Below are positions 33,727 through 41,197 of a stretch of DNA of 45,189 bases, piece by piece. The notes beneath the pieces are model-generated. The model ran no database searches. It was not told the origin of the DNA and saw nothing but the letters and a program-made list of their open reading frames with translations. Origin of the DNA: Microcoleus sp. LEGE 07076 (lineage in GTDB: Bacteria > Cyanobacteriota > Cyanobacteriia > Cyanobacteriales > Microcoleaceae); contig NZ_JADEWV010000030.1 in assembly GCF_015207455.1 (NCBI RefSeq), positions 1-45,189 of the forward strand. Reading direction: 5' to 3'. Positions within the stretch are counted from its first letter, which is position 1; each line of letters opens with the position of its first letter. A program made the translations under genes and the position numbers.

Positions 33727-33957
33727 ATGAACTACCGAAACCACATCACGATCGAAGCAAATAAACGCGGTGGTAAGCCTTGTGTACGCGGCTTGCGAAT
33801 TACGGTTTATGAAGTGCTTGAGTACCTGGCTTCGGAGATGACGGAAGCAGAAATTCTTGATGATTTTCCCGATCTGAGGCGAGAAGATTTAAAAGCCTGT
33901 ATTGCTTATGCTGCTGACCGCGAGCGTCGGTTTATGACCGATCCCTTATCTGCATGA
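33727..33957 (+). CDS. DUF433 antitoxin-like protein, copy 1
   Basis: 76 residues, MNYRNHITIEANKRGGKPCV and VYEVLEYLASEMTEAEILDD. DUF433 proteins carry a winged helix-turn-helix and act as antitoxins for PIN-like DUF5615 toxins (family knowledge). It differs from copy 2 at 37701 by only a few residues (RREDL against TREDL, TDPLSA against TATLSA). The ATG at 33727 is preferred over 33709 because copy 2 starts at the same residue. Its toxin gene directly downstream is destroyed, so this is an orphan antitoxin. Confidence 0.9.
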   Translation: MNYRNHITIEANKRGGKPCVRGLRITVYEVLEYLASEMTEAEILDDFPDLRREDLKACIAYAADRERRFMTDPLSA

Positions 33958-34020
33958 AATTACTTTTTGATTAAAATTTTTCGCCCAAGTTGCCGAATCG
34001 TTTGAGCGATATTTTCCAAA
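33954..34020 (+). pseudogene. Wrecked DUF5615 toxin gene (5' fragment)
   Basis: The DNA matches the start of the intact toxin gene at 37928 (ATGAAATTACTTTTTGAT, then CGCCCAAGTTGCCGAATCG). The seventh codon is TAA where the intact gene has GAA (Glu7), and homology ends after about 67 bp. It still overlaps the antitoxin by four bases, as in the intact pair. Confidence 0.85.
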
Positions 34021-34022
34021 AT

Positions 34023-34164
34023 CGGCGTGACAATGCACTGGAGTTGGAAGAACGGTTAAATACTGAAATTCATTTTACTCCAATGGGGCAAACCGTTACA
34101 GTTATTCGTGCGTGATGAAGTTATAATGAGTCTCTCGATTTTGGCGATCGCCGAGGGTGTGCGA
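34023..34164 (+). pseudogene. 3' fragment of an AAA ATPase/PD-(D/E)XK gene
   Basis: In frame it reads RRDNALELEERLNTEIHFTP and ends TVIRA, against RRENALELEERLKTEIQVSP and TVIRA at the end of the gene at 39221-40771. Homology continues about 45 bp beyond the stop codon. It is joined directly to the toxin fragment, so this is a recombination junction between remnants of two different genes. Confidence 0.85.
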
Positions 34165-34168
34165 TCGG

Positions 34169-34298
34169 CTCTAATCTCAAATATAATAAAGATAGCTTGT
34201 TTCAGTGCGACGGCATAAGTGTTTGAATCGAATCGTGTGGCGAATTCGATCGAGGAAAGGAGATGCCGATGGGGAGTAAGAAGGGGTTGACATACATC
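34169..34298 (+). repeat. 130-bp downstream repeat, copy 1
   Basis: About 84% identical to 38301-38430; both end GGGGTTGACATACATC. Each copy follows a DUF433/DUF5615 cassette, so the cassette and its downstream flank were duplicated together. Confidence 0.85.
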
Positions 34299-34365
34299 AT
34301 TAAGCCAAGGTGATTTACGTCCGGTAAGCGTGTTGGTATTACTACTTTTAAATTAGGAGATTGTT

Positions 34366-34953
34366 ATGATTGCATCTAGAGAGCAGGAGCGGTACTTTAC
34401 GCCTGAAGAGTATTTTGCTTGGGAGGAGCAACAATTAGAAAAGCACGAGCTAATCGATGGTCGCGTATATGCGATGAGTGGGGGGACGCAAAATCATAGT
34501 GCGATCGCTATCAATTTCTTATTATTGATTAAATCTCACTTGCGAGGAAATCAATGTAGAGTTTTTAATTCGGATTTAAAGGTTAATATCCTCAATACTC
34601 GCAACTATACCTATCCCGATCTCAGTGTTACTTGCGATCCGCGAGACAATTCTAGCCCTCAATATATTACCTATCCCTGTTTGATTGTTGAGGTTTTATC
34701 GGATAGTACCGAGGCTTACGATCGCGGCAAGAAGTTTGACAAATATCGCCGCAATCCGAATTTAATTGATTATGTGCTGGTGAGTTCTGATGAGATGGCG
34801 ATCGATATTTATCATAAAAATGATGCGGGGGATTGGTTGATTCTGAGCTATCGAGCGGGGGATCGCGTCGAGCTTCAAAGTATTGGATTGAGTTTGGCGA
34901 TCGAGCAATTCTATGAAGAAATTGTTTTCGAGCGATCGCCTGATGCGGTTTAG
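34366..34953 (+). CDS. Uma2 family endonuclease-fold protein
   Basis: 195 residues with the classic Uma2 core: YFTPEEYFAWEEQQLEKHEL, AMSGGTQNHSAIAINFLLLI, YPDLSVTCDPR (D85), LIVEVLSDSTEAYDRGKKFD (E109, K122/K123) and KYRRNPNLIDYVLVSSDE. All PD-(D/E)XK-type acidic and lysine positions are kept, so nuclease chemistry is possible. ATG 34366, with TTAGGAGATTGTT upstream. No physical coupling to neighbours. Confidence 0.93.
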   Translation: MIASREQERYFTPEEYFAWEEQQLEKHELIDGRVYAMSGGTQNHSAIAINFLLLIKSHLRGNQCRVFNSDLKVNILNTRNYTYPDLSVTCDPRDNSSPQYITYPCLIVEVLSDSTEAYDRGKKFDKYRRNPNLIDYVLVSSDEMAIDIYHKNDAGDWLILSYRAGDRVELQSIGLSLAIEQFYEEIVFERSPDAV

Positions 34954-34997
34954 TGATGATAGTCTAGCAATTTTTTAGGTTTGGGTTCCATGATGAA

Positions 34998-35061
34998 ATA
35001 GACGGAAAGTGTCCATATATCGACGGAAAATAGGAAAATCACTTGCCAGTTGTCCGTCTAT
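34998..35061. promoter_or_regulatory. Inverted repeat upstream of the deaminase gene
   Basis: ATAGACGGA (34998-35006) and TCCGTCTAT (35053-35061) are perfect 9-bp inverted repeats about 46 bp apart; a third GACGGAAA lies between them at about 35022. This could be an operator for the downstream operon. Confidence 0.4.
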
Positions 35062-35155
35062 CTGGTAAAATTATGAGGATATATGGAGGAAGTAGGTCTA
35101 ATTATCTGATGTCTTGATACATTTAGAATAGAGATACCCCACAGGATTTGATATC

Positions 35156-35617
35156 TTGAACAAGGAGGACTTACAAGCTAAAAAGGAGGACTTACAAGCT
35201 AGAGCTGCTGATATTCGGTCGAAATACCTCAAAAGACCGATAGGTACAAGTAATGTTGCTATTGCGGATGTATATCTGTCTAACAATATAGCTTTCTGTG
35301 TTGGAGCAACTTCTAAAGGGGGAAGCAAAAGTCCAATTCCTCGACCGCTACCCAAATCTGAAGGAGGGCAGTTTGAACCGTCAGTAGATTCGCGGACTGG
35401 TCGCTCTATGGATACAGACGCTGAGTACAAAGTTCTTTCAGCGATTGCAGATAGGCTTGAATTGTCCTACGATCGAGGGGTAAAGGGTAATCTCTATCTC
35501 TATAGTGAGTTGCAGCCCTGTGAAAGCTGCAACAATGTCCTGAAACAGTTCAAAGAAAAGTTTCCCAACATAAACATTGATGTTTTTTGGGATTATCCAT
35601 ATCCACGAGAGTCCTAA
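35156..35617 (+). CDS. Deaminase-fold toxin candidate (BURPS668_1122/PF14424-like)
   Basis: 153 residues. The C-terminal domain shows a nucleic-acid deaminase pattern: DTDAEYKVL (DAE at 88-90, Glu90 as proton shuttle) and LYLYSELQPCESCNNVLKQF (PCxxC, Cys122 and Cys125 as zinc ligands), followed by KFPNINIDVFW. Asp sits where most deaminases have His or Cys. This resembles the toxin-deaminase family of polymorphic toxins (recalled). There is no ATG; TTG 35156 is the first usable start after a TAG at 35129, so it may be the C-terminal tip of a lost larger toxin. A 21-bp direct repeat near the start encodes KEDLQAK twice. Two overlapping unknown genes follow 11 bp later and could encode immunity. 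DNA or RNA target unknown. Confidence 0.72.
   Translation: MNKEDLQAKKEDLQARAADIRSKYLKRPIGTSNVAIADVYLSNNIAFCVGATSKGGSKSPIPRPLPKSEGGQFEPSVDSRTGRSMDTDAEYKVLSAIADRLELSYDRGVKGNLYLYSELQPCESCNNVLKQFKEKFPNINIDVFWDYPYPRES
35162..35201 (+). repeat. 21-bp direct repeat at the deaminase gene start
   Basis: AAGGAGGACTTACAAGCTA occurs twice with a 21-bp period (35162 and 35183). Each unit contains a perfect AAGGAGG ribosome-binding-like sequence. Confidence 0.9.
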
Positions 35618-35628
35618 CCAGTTAAATC

Positions 35629-36540
35629 ATGATCTTTCAAGGGAGCGGTTCTATATACAAGCAAGTAACTAGAAATCGGCAGTCTTTACTGTACAATATG
35701 CCTACGTCATTGCAGAAGGCTATAGTTTCGGTGTCGCATCATCGTTATGAAGAGCTTTATCAATCAGAGCCAGATGGATCTGTGCTGCTTGAAGATGCTT
35801 TAGGCGAGATTTTGGACTCATTTCAAGGTAGTAATCGTCTTCTAAGTCAATTGCGTTATGTTTGGATGGCTTTGACTTTAGCTGTTGTTGTAGAACCTAC
35901 TGTTAAATACTACCAGCCTGATAGTCCCATACCAGAAGCAGCCATCAAGCGTTTAACACATTGGCTACTTAAGACTCTCACAGAAATTTTTAATCCGAAC
36001 AGGCAACTTAGCAGTGGTATTCAAAACATAGAGAATGTTATATTAGAAGACTTTAACTCTTTCCTGTCCGCGCAGAATGTATCTAGTTTTCAAGTTCTAT
36101 CAGAAGCTTTAGATGTCTACAGAAATGCGATTGAAACACTTGAGCCAGATCGTTCTCTGCAAGCTCTGCTGAATATTTTAGATGACTGCTTAGAGGGCTA
36201 TGCTATTTTCCCAGGCTCTTATGGAAGACGTGAACTCTTCGATTGGTGGTTATTAGATGTTGTCCCATCATGCTGGTACTTACTTCCTCCAGTGTCTGTA
36301 TACTCACTAAATAATGTGGAGATTGATGACAAGAGTTCTCCTTTAAGCAGATTGGAGGAGACAAGTTCTTTAGTATGGTCTTTAATTGGGGCTGCTATTC
36401 AAAAAACGCATCCTACAATTGGTACGTTATTTAACAGCAAGCCCTTTACGTCCTGTGATGAGGAGGAAGTTCAAATTAATAATCAGTTGCTTTTAAGCGA
36501 AAATAAAAACATTGATTCTGAGGTTATAAAGTATGAGTAA
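35629..36540 (+). CDS. Unknown protein downstream of deaminase (possible immunity protein)
   Basis: 303 residues, not recognised. It is a soluble helical protein with no signal peptide; segments include HHRYEELYQSEPDGSVLLED, SQLRYVWMALTLAVVVEP and GYAIFPGSYGRRELFDWWLL. ATG 35698 (MPTSLQKAIVSVSHHRYEEL) is an equally plausible start; neither has a clear ribosome site. It begins 11 bp after the deaminase stop and overlaps the next gene by 8 nt, so the three genes form one operon. An immunity or accessory role is inferred from position only. Confidence 0.75.
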   Translation: MIFQGSGSIYKQVTRNRQSLLYNMPTSLQKAIVSVSHHRYEELYQSEPDGSVLLEDALGEILDSFQGSNRLLSQLRYVWMALTLAVVVEPTVKYYQPDSPIPEAAIKRLTHWLLKTLTEIFNPNRQLSSGIQNIENVILEDFNSFLSAQNVSSFQVLSEALDVYRNAIETLEPDRSLQALLNILDDCLEGYAIFPGSYGRRELFDWWLLDVVPSCWYLLPPVSVYSLNNVEIDDKSSPLSRLEETSSLVWSLIGAAIQKTHPTIGTLFNSKPFTSCDEEEVQINNQLLLSENKNIDSEVIKYE

Positions 36541-36910
36541 TCAGCAAGATATCATAGCTGAACTTGTTAATAGCTTACGTGACAAAAGCTCTGCAAATGA
36601 AGAAGAAAAAAGCTATGGAGAAGAGCATCTTGCTCAGCTTAGGGATGCGTGTGAAAACTTCTTGAAAAAGGAAAGTTTTGAAGTAGGGCAAATTGTAAAG
36701 TGGAAGAAAAACTTAAACAATAGAAAGCTCCCACATCAAAATCAGCCAGCTATTGTGGTGAGGTTATTGGAGGAACCCATAGTTAGTAGTGATGACGAAT
36801 CGGGCAGTCCTTATTTTTTAGAGAAATTAGACATTGTTCTTGGAGTTATGTCCGATCGAGGTACTTTTCTAGTTTTTTACTACGATAGCAGCAGATTTGA
36901 GTCTTACTAA
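36533..36910 (+). CDS. Unknown small acidic protein in deaminase operon
   Basis: 125 residues, MSNQQDIIAELVNSLRDKSS, with a conserved-looking C-terminal part: FEVGQIVKWKKNLNNRKLP, NQPAIVVRLLEEPI, SGSPYFLEKLDIVLGVM and FLVFYYDSSRFESY. It reads like a small beta-barrel domain. I recall similar proteins elsewhere but no function. It overlaps the preceding gene by 8 nt, and the HigA-like gene follows 21 bp later. A second immunity factor is a guess. Confidence 0.75.
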   Translation: MSNQQDIIAELVNSLRDKSSANEEEKSYGEEHLAQLRDACENFLKKESFEVGQIVKWKKNLNNRKLPHQNQPAIVVRLLEEPIVSSDDESGSPYFLEKLDIVLGVMSDRGTFLVFYYDSSRFESY

Positions 36911-36931
36911 TCTAATAAGTCATTGGTAATT

Positions 36932-37303
36932 ATGTACAGCCTACAACCCATTAGAAGCCAAGAAGATTACAAAGCATCGCTGAAAGAAATAGAGCATTTG
37001 TTTGAAGCTCCTCAAGGAACTCCAGAATTCGATCGATTAGAAATATTAGTCACCTTAGTTGAAGCCTACGAAAACAAACATGAGCCGATCGTGATGCCTG
37101 ACCCGATCGAAGCAATTCTTTATTATCTAGAAAGTCGAGGTCTAACTCAACAGCATCTAGAAGCCGTAATCGGTAGTCACGATCGAGCGATCGAAATTCT
37201 CAATCGTAAAGCTCCACTCACCCTTGAAATAATCCGGCAGTTAAATCAAAAGTTAGGTATTTCAGCACAAGTTCTCATTCAACCTTACGCATTGGCATAT
37301 TAG
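36932..37303 (+). CDS. HigA-type helix-turn-helix antitoxin-like protein
   Basis: 123 residues, MYSLQPIRSQEDYKASLKEI and PDPIEAILYYLESRGLTQQH, then the HTH LEAVIGSHDRAIEILNRKAP and LTLEIIRQLNQKLGISAQVL. This is the HigA/HTH antitoxin pattern. ATG 36932 is chosen over TTG 36923. No HigB-like toxin lies next to it; the preceding genes are the deaminase operon, which it may regulate. Decayed 3' ends of related genes occur at 39035, 42013, 42651 and 43731. Confidence 0.88.
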   Translation: MYSLQPIRSQEDYKASLKEIEHLFEAPQGTPEFDRLEILVTLVEAYENKHEPIVMPDPIEAILYYLESRGLTQQHLEAVIGSHDRAIEILNRKAPLTLEIIRQLNQKLGISAQVLIQPYALAY

Positions 37304-37362
37304 CTTGCAACGATTATAATTGGATGAAAGCGCGATCGATAAGACTCACCCCAAAAACACCT

Positions 37363-37704
37363 ATGAAAACCACGATCGAAATCGATAACTCCCTCCTCAC
37401 TAATGCGCTCCAGGCGACTGGACTCACAGCACAACAAGAAGTTGTCGAACTGGCTCTGAACCTGTTGATCCAAATGAAAAACCAACAGAACCTCCGGGCG
37501 CTACGGGGTAAACCCGCCTGGGACGGCGACCTCGATCGCATGAGAACGGATGATGACTCCGATCGAGAACAATTCTTTTTTGAGGTAGCCGGAATCTGGG
37601 AAGAAAAAAATATCACCCTAGACGACATTCGCAAAGACGCATGGGGTAAGGATACATTCTATGTAGCTTCACAGAAAAATAGTATTACCGAGTGTTTCTT
37701 ATGA
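37363..37704 (+). CDS. Chimeric antitoxin: VapB-like with the C-terminus of another antitoxin
   Basis: 113 residues. Residues 1-66 are VapB-like: MKTTIEIDNSLLTNALQATG, the LTAQQEVVELALNLLIQ ribbon-helix region and LRGKPAWDGDLDRMRTD, where such proteins normally end. The rest (FFFEVAGIWEEKNITLDDIR) is the kind of tail seen in other antitoxins (recalled). No VapC PIN toxin follows. The stop overlaps the next antitoxin start by 4 nt. ATG 37363 is preferred; the frame is open from 37324. A fusion by deletion or recombination is the simplest reading. Confidence 0.78.
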   Translation: MKTTIEIDNSLLTNALQATGLTAQQEVVELALNLLIQMKNQQNLRALRGKPAWDGDLDRMRTDDDSDREQFFFEVAGIWEEKNITLDDIRKDAWGKDTFYVASQKNSITECFL

Positions 37705-37931
37705 ACTACCGAAACCACATCACGATCGAAGCAAATAAACGCGGTGGTAAGCCTTGTGTACGCGGCTTGCGAATTACGGTTTATGAAGTGCTTGAGTACC
37801 TGGCTTCCGAGATGACCGAAGCAGAAATTCTCGACGATTTTCCCGATTTGACACGAGAAGATTTAAAAGCTTGTATAGCTTATGCTGCTGACCGCGAGCG
37901 TCGGTTTATGACCGCTACCTTATCCGCATGA
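37701..37931 (+). CDS. DUF433 antitoxin, copy 2
   Basis: 76 residues, nearly identical to copy 1 at 33727. It overlaps the chimeric antitoxin upstream by 4 nt and its toxin downstream by 4 nt (ATGA), typical of a coupled TA operon. Predicted to neutralise the DUF5615 toxin and repress the operon (family knowledge). Confidence 0.93.
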   Translation: MNYRNHITIEANKRGGKPCVRGLRITVYEVLEYLASEMTEAEILDDFPDLTREDLKACIAYAADRERRFMTATLSA

Positions 37932-38260
37932 AATTACTTTTTGATGAAAACTTGTCGCCCAAGTTGCCGAATCGTTTGAGCGATGTTTTCCCTAATTCGC
38001 TTCACGTTAGAGATGTGGGCATGAAAGCAACGATCGACCCAATAGTTTGGGATTATGCAAAAGATAATAATTTGATGATTGTCTCGAAAGACGCGGATAT
38101 GCACGATCTGAGTTTGGTATTTGGGAATCCACCGAAAGTTATTTGGCTTCGCCTTGGAAACTGTTCGACATTGCAAGTTGAAAATTTGCTGCGTCGGGAG
38201 TTCAACGCGATCGAGTTATTTTATGAAGATGAGACTTTATCGCTGCTTGCTTTATCATAA
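37928..38260 (+). CDS. DUF5615 PIN-like toxin
   Basis: 110 residues, MKLLFDENLSPKLPNRLSDV, DYAKDNNLMIVSKDADMHDL and PPKVIWLRLGNCSTLQVENL. The acidic residues of the PIN-like fold are visible (D6, E7, D55, D57 region), pointing to an RNase. With the overlapping DUF433 gene it forms a standard pair. The damaged sister at 33954 lacks this protein, so this is the only intact toxin of the type here. Confidence 0.93.
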   Translation: MKLLFDENLSPKLPNRLSDVFPNSLHVRDVGMKATIDPIVWDYAKDNNLMIVSKDADMHDLSLVFGNPPKVIWLRLGNCSTLQVENLLRREFNAIELFYEDETLSLLALS

Positions 38261-38568
38261 TGCGCCGATCGCCGAAAGTGTGCGATCGATTCTAAATGCT
38301 CTCTAATCTCAAATATAATAAAAATAGCTTTTTTCTGTGTGATGGCTTAAGTGTTTAAGTTGAATTGTGCGGCGAACTCGATCGAGGAAAAAAGATTCCG
38401 ATGGGGAGTAAGAAGGGGTTGACATACATCCTTGAGCTGCGGTATTATGCGATTATATTCAGTATTGTACCGCAAGTGCGACATAATTATAAGTTAGACC
38501 TCTGTCATCGGGCATAGAAAAGTTGCTTCAAGGTTATCCGTAGGGACTTCAAAATCAGGGAATTGCTT
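38261..38568. other. Intergenic region after DUF5615 toxin
   Basis: 308 bp. Its core is the 130-bp repeat at 38301-38430 matching 34169-34298. No gene is supported. Confidence 0.65.
38301..38430 (+). repeat. 130-bp downstream repeat, copy 2
   Basis: About 84% identical to 34169-34298, sharing TCTAATCTCAAATATAATAA at the left and GGGGTTGACATACATC at the right end. Confidence 0.85.
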
Positions 38569-38889
38569 ATGGCACTCAACGACTTCAGGGCAGTATTTCT
38601 TCCTTACTGTTTAGACAAGCAATCTGACGGACGATACGTAGTGCTTAACAGAGAATACAAGCCGATTGGCTTCAAAACAAGAGAAAATATCAAGTATGAA
38701 GACTATCCTATTTGTGTTGAATTGAAAGGTATAGGTTCAGTAACAGCGGCGAAGCTTTCTTTCGAGGGCGATCCAAATACAGATAGAATTTATTTGTACA
38801 ATGATGGCTGTGTTCCCACACAGAGTGCTGAACATATGAAAAATTATCTTGAAAGTTTAAAAATCTTGGCAAAACTCAAAGTTGAATAA
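38569..38889 (+). CDS. Small hypothetical protein
   Basis: 106 residues, MALNDFRAVFLPYCLDKQSD, GRYVVLNREYKPIGFKTREN and DRIYLYNDGCVPTQSAEHMK. Not recognised as a named family, but the composition and the motif 'VVLNREYKP.GF' look like a conserved protein. ATG 38569 is chosen; TTG 38563 is just upstream. It stands alone between repeats, with no TA partner. Confidence 0.75.
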   Translation: MALNDFRAVFLPYCLDKQSDGRYVVLNREYKPIGFKTRENIKYEDYPICVELKGIGSVTAAKLSFEGDPNTDRIYLYNDGCVPTQSAEHMKNYLESLKILAKLKVE

Positions 38890-39220
38890 TCAAGCAATAA
38901 TAATAAGCTAGCAACATTGAATTGACCATTGAAGAATTTCTAGAGTCTCGGCGAGGTCTAACAAGCCTGTTCCACCCGACCACCGAAAGGTTATCTGTTA
39001 ATGTTTAAGTTTAATAGTGGCGGGTGAAGCGGAACGTTATCTCGCAAACGCTGCCTGATTTTGGAGATGATTCGGAAGCTCGATCGATAATTAATAATTC
39101 CGCCTAAGATTCTCATTTCCACCCGATGAGTCGGTACAAACCCCGCTTAACAACAATAGAACCTCATTCCAACAACAGTAAAGTAAACTGAGAGCACCCC
39201 CCATTCGCCCCAGTTGACCT
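38890..39220. other. Intergenic region with HigA relic
   Basis: 331 bp. The right half (39035-39190) is the relic below; the left half shows no coherent frame. Confidence 0.6.
39035..39190 (+). pseudogene. Relic of a HigA-type antitoxin 3' end, copy A
   Basis: One frame reads LSRKRCLILEMIRKLDR, then a stop, then PPKILIS. This is the decayed form of the HigA ending seen intact in 36932-37303 (LNRKAPLTLEIIRQLNQKLG). The whole 156-bp block matches 42013-42169, up to 30 bp before the AAA ATPase start. Confidence 0.75.
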
Positions 39221-40771
39221 ATGCCACGTTGGTTCAACACCGCAGGCCCTTGCCGCGATGACATTCACTATATGTTGCCGGCAACCCGACGCCTCCCGAA
39301 TTTAGAGCGACTGATTGCTCAGCAAAGCTATTTTGTCATCCACGCACCCCGACAAGTAGGAAAAACTACCGCCATGCTGGCTTTAGCCAAGCAACTCACT
39401 GACAGCGGACAGTACACTGCGATCGTTGTTTCAGTAGAGTTAGGTTCGCCCTTTAATGACAATCCACAACAAGCCCAAGCAGCAATCTTAAGTTCTTGGC
39501 GCAGTGAGGCGCGAGTCTATTTGCCACCGGAGCTCCAGCCACCACCAAAACAAGAAATGGAGGTGGGACAAGGAATTGAAGAAACCTTGCGGCAATGGGC
39601 ACAAACTTCACCTCGCCCTTTAGCAATCTTCATCGATGAAATTGATTCGCTCCAAAATGAAGTATTGCTATCGGTTTTGCGTCAGCTACGCAATGGTTAT
39701 CCCTCTCGTCCTCGTGCGTTTCCGCAATCGGTGGGCTTAATCGGTTTGCGGGATGTTCGCGATTACAAAGTGGCTGCGGGTGGCAGCGATCGCCTGAATA
39801 CATCCAGTCCGTTTAATATTAAAGTGCGATCGATTACGCTCAGAAATTTTAATGCCTCAGAAGTCGCAGAACTCTACGGGCAACATACCCAAGATACCGG
39901 ACAAGTTTTTACACCTGAAGCCGTAGCGTTAGCTTTTGAATTAACACAAGGACAACCTTGGTTACTGAATGCTTTAGCCAAAGAAATCGTCGAAGAATTA
40001 GTAACAGATGAATCTATAGAAATTACACCAGAACATATTTTAGAAGCTAAAGAAATTATCATCAAACGGCAAGATACGCATTTAGATAGCTTGGCTGAAC
40101 GACTCAGAGAAAACCGAGTCAAAGCAATTATCGAGCCGATACTAGCCGGACAAGAATTGCCAGAATCTTCTAATGACGATCGCCAATACCTCGTCGATTT
40201 GGGCTTGCTCAAACGCGATCCAGCCGGGGGTTTAGTCATCGCCAATCCGATTTATCGAGAAGTGTTGCCACGAGTTTTGGCGCAAGGCCCGCAAGATAGT
40301 TTACCGACGATCAGTCCGAGTTGGTTGAATCCTCGCGGTGAACTGATGACCGAAGCACTCCTGCAAGCGTTTCTCGGCTTTTGGCTGCAACATGGCGAAC
40401 CCTTACTCAAAAGTGCGTCTTATCCCGAAATTGCGCCGCATTTGGTACTGATGGCGTTTCTACATCGGGTGATTAATGGTGGGGGAACGTTGGAGAGGGA
40501 ATATGCGATCGGACGAGACAGGATGGATTTATGTTTGCGTTATGGTGAAGTCACATTAGGCATTGAACTGAAAGTTTGGCGGACTCGGAAAGTCGATCCT
40601 TTGAGTAAAGGGTTGTCACAGTTGGATGGGTATTTGGCTCGATTGGGACAAGATTCTGGGTGGTTGGTGATATTCGATCGCCGTGAGAATGCACTGGAGT
40701 TGGAAGAACGGTTGAAAACTGAAATTCAGGTTAGTCCAATGGGAAGAACGATTACGGTGATTCGTGCGTGA
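39221..40771 (+). CDS. AAA ATPase with C-terminal PD-(D/E)XK nuclease-like domain
   Basis: 516 residues. Walker A is APRQVGKTT (42-50), Walker B is LAIFIDEIDS (about 133-142), and the arginine-finger region follows. Residues about 420-510 look like a PD-(D/E)XK fold: GRDRMDLCLRYGEVTLGIEL then KVWR (Asp, then ExK in GIELKV). This is the archaeal-type/AAA-like ATPase family often encoded next to mobile or TA genes. The substrate is unknown. A degenerate copy of its last 30 codons lies at 34023-34115. ATG 39221 follows a HigA relic directly. Confidence 0.9.
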   Translation: MPRWFNTAGPCRDDIHYMLPATRRLPNLERLIAQQSYFVIHAPRQVGKTTAMLALAKQLTDSGQYTAIVVSVELGSPFNDNPQQAQAAILSSWRSEARVYLPPELQPPPKQEMEVGQGIEETLRQWAQTSPRPLAIFIDEIDSLQNEVLLSVLRQLRNGYPSRPRAFPQSVGLIGLRDVRDYKVAAGGSDRLNTSSPFNIKVRSITLRNFNASEVAELYGQHTQDTGQVFTPEAVALAFELTQGQPWLLNALAKEIVEELVTDESIEITPEHILEAKEIIIKRQDTHLDSLAERLRENRVKAIIEPILAGQELPESSNDDRQYLVDLGLLKRDPAGGLVIANPIYREVLPRVLAQGPQDSLPTISPSWLNPRGELMTEALLQAFLGFWLQHGEPLLKSASYPEIAPHLVLMAFLHRVINGGGTLEREYAIGRDRMDLCLRYGEVTLGIELKVWRTRKVDPLSKGLSQLDGYLARLGQDSGWLVIFDRRENALELEERLKTEIQVSPMGRTITVIRA

Positions 40772-41197
40772 GGAAGTTCTGATGAGTGTTTCGATTTTGG
40801 CGATCGCGTAGGATGTGCGATCGACTTATCAAAAAATTGGGTTTACAACCTCGTCATAAGCTTGACGGCTTTCTGCTATAGTATTAGCAGGTTGCTGACC
40901 GTGAGAACGTGAGGAAACAGGTTGAACGTCCTACTCCGTGATCTCAAAATCTTTAACCGTCAATGGTAAAAACCAAATCCACACGGTAAGAGCAAATAAA
41001 AATCAAATAGCGTGGGACACACGCGAATTTACGCTTGGGGAGTAGTCCGTAAGAGTGCTTGCTGTAAAAGGTGTAGTCGGACTAGACATGAAACTGTAAG
41101 ACCAAAACTGACATTGTTGGTAGAGGCACGATTCAGCCCAAGAATCCTCGTACCTGATAGTCGAGGAGTGTCAACATTCTTACTTGTGGAGAAATGT
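40772..41197. other. Gap with transposon remnant
   Basis: 426 bp. The first 45 bp are repeated at 34116-34160. From about 41012 it holds the TnpB remnant below. The stretch from 40860 to 41010 may also belong to the remnant but is too decayed to assign. Confidence 0.55.
41012..41179 (+). pseudogene. Remnant of a TnpB 3' end (IS605/IS607-type element)
   Basis: The frame beginning VGHTRIYAWG and continuing CSRTRHETVRPKLTLLVEAR resembles the tail of cyanobacterial TnpB proteins, which often carry a VGHTGIYAWG-like phrase (recalled). Near its end CCTCG/CGAGG forms a hairpin (41145-41168) followed by AGTGTCAA, like the right end of such elements. The frame runs without a stop into the SDR gene, so a fused product could be mispredicted. 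Confidence 0.6.

Noticed and set aside
35098..35430. 110-codon minus-strand frame over the deaminase gene
   Set aside because: It overlaps the plus-strand gene, which has recognisable deaminase motifs; the minus frame has none.
41012..41197. 62-residue N-terminal extension of the SDR protein
   Set aside because: SDR proteins start just before the TGxxxGxG motif, and the upstream part resembles a TnpB tail.
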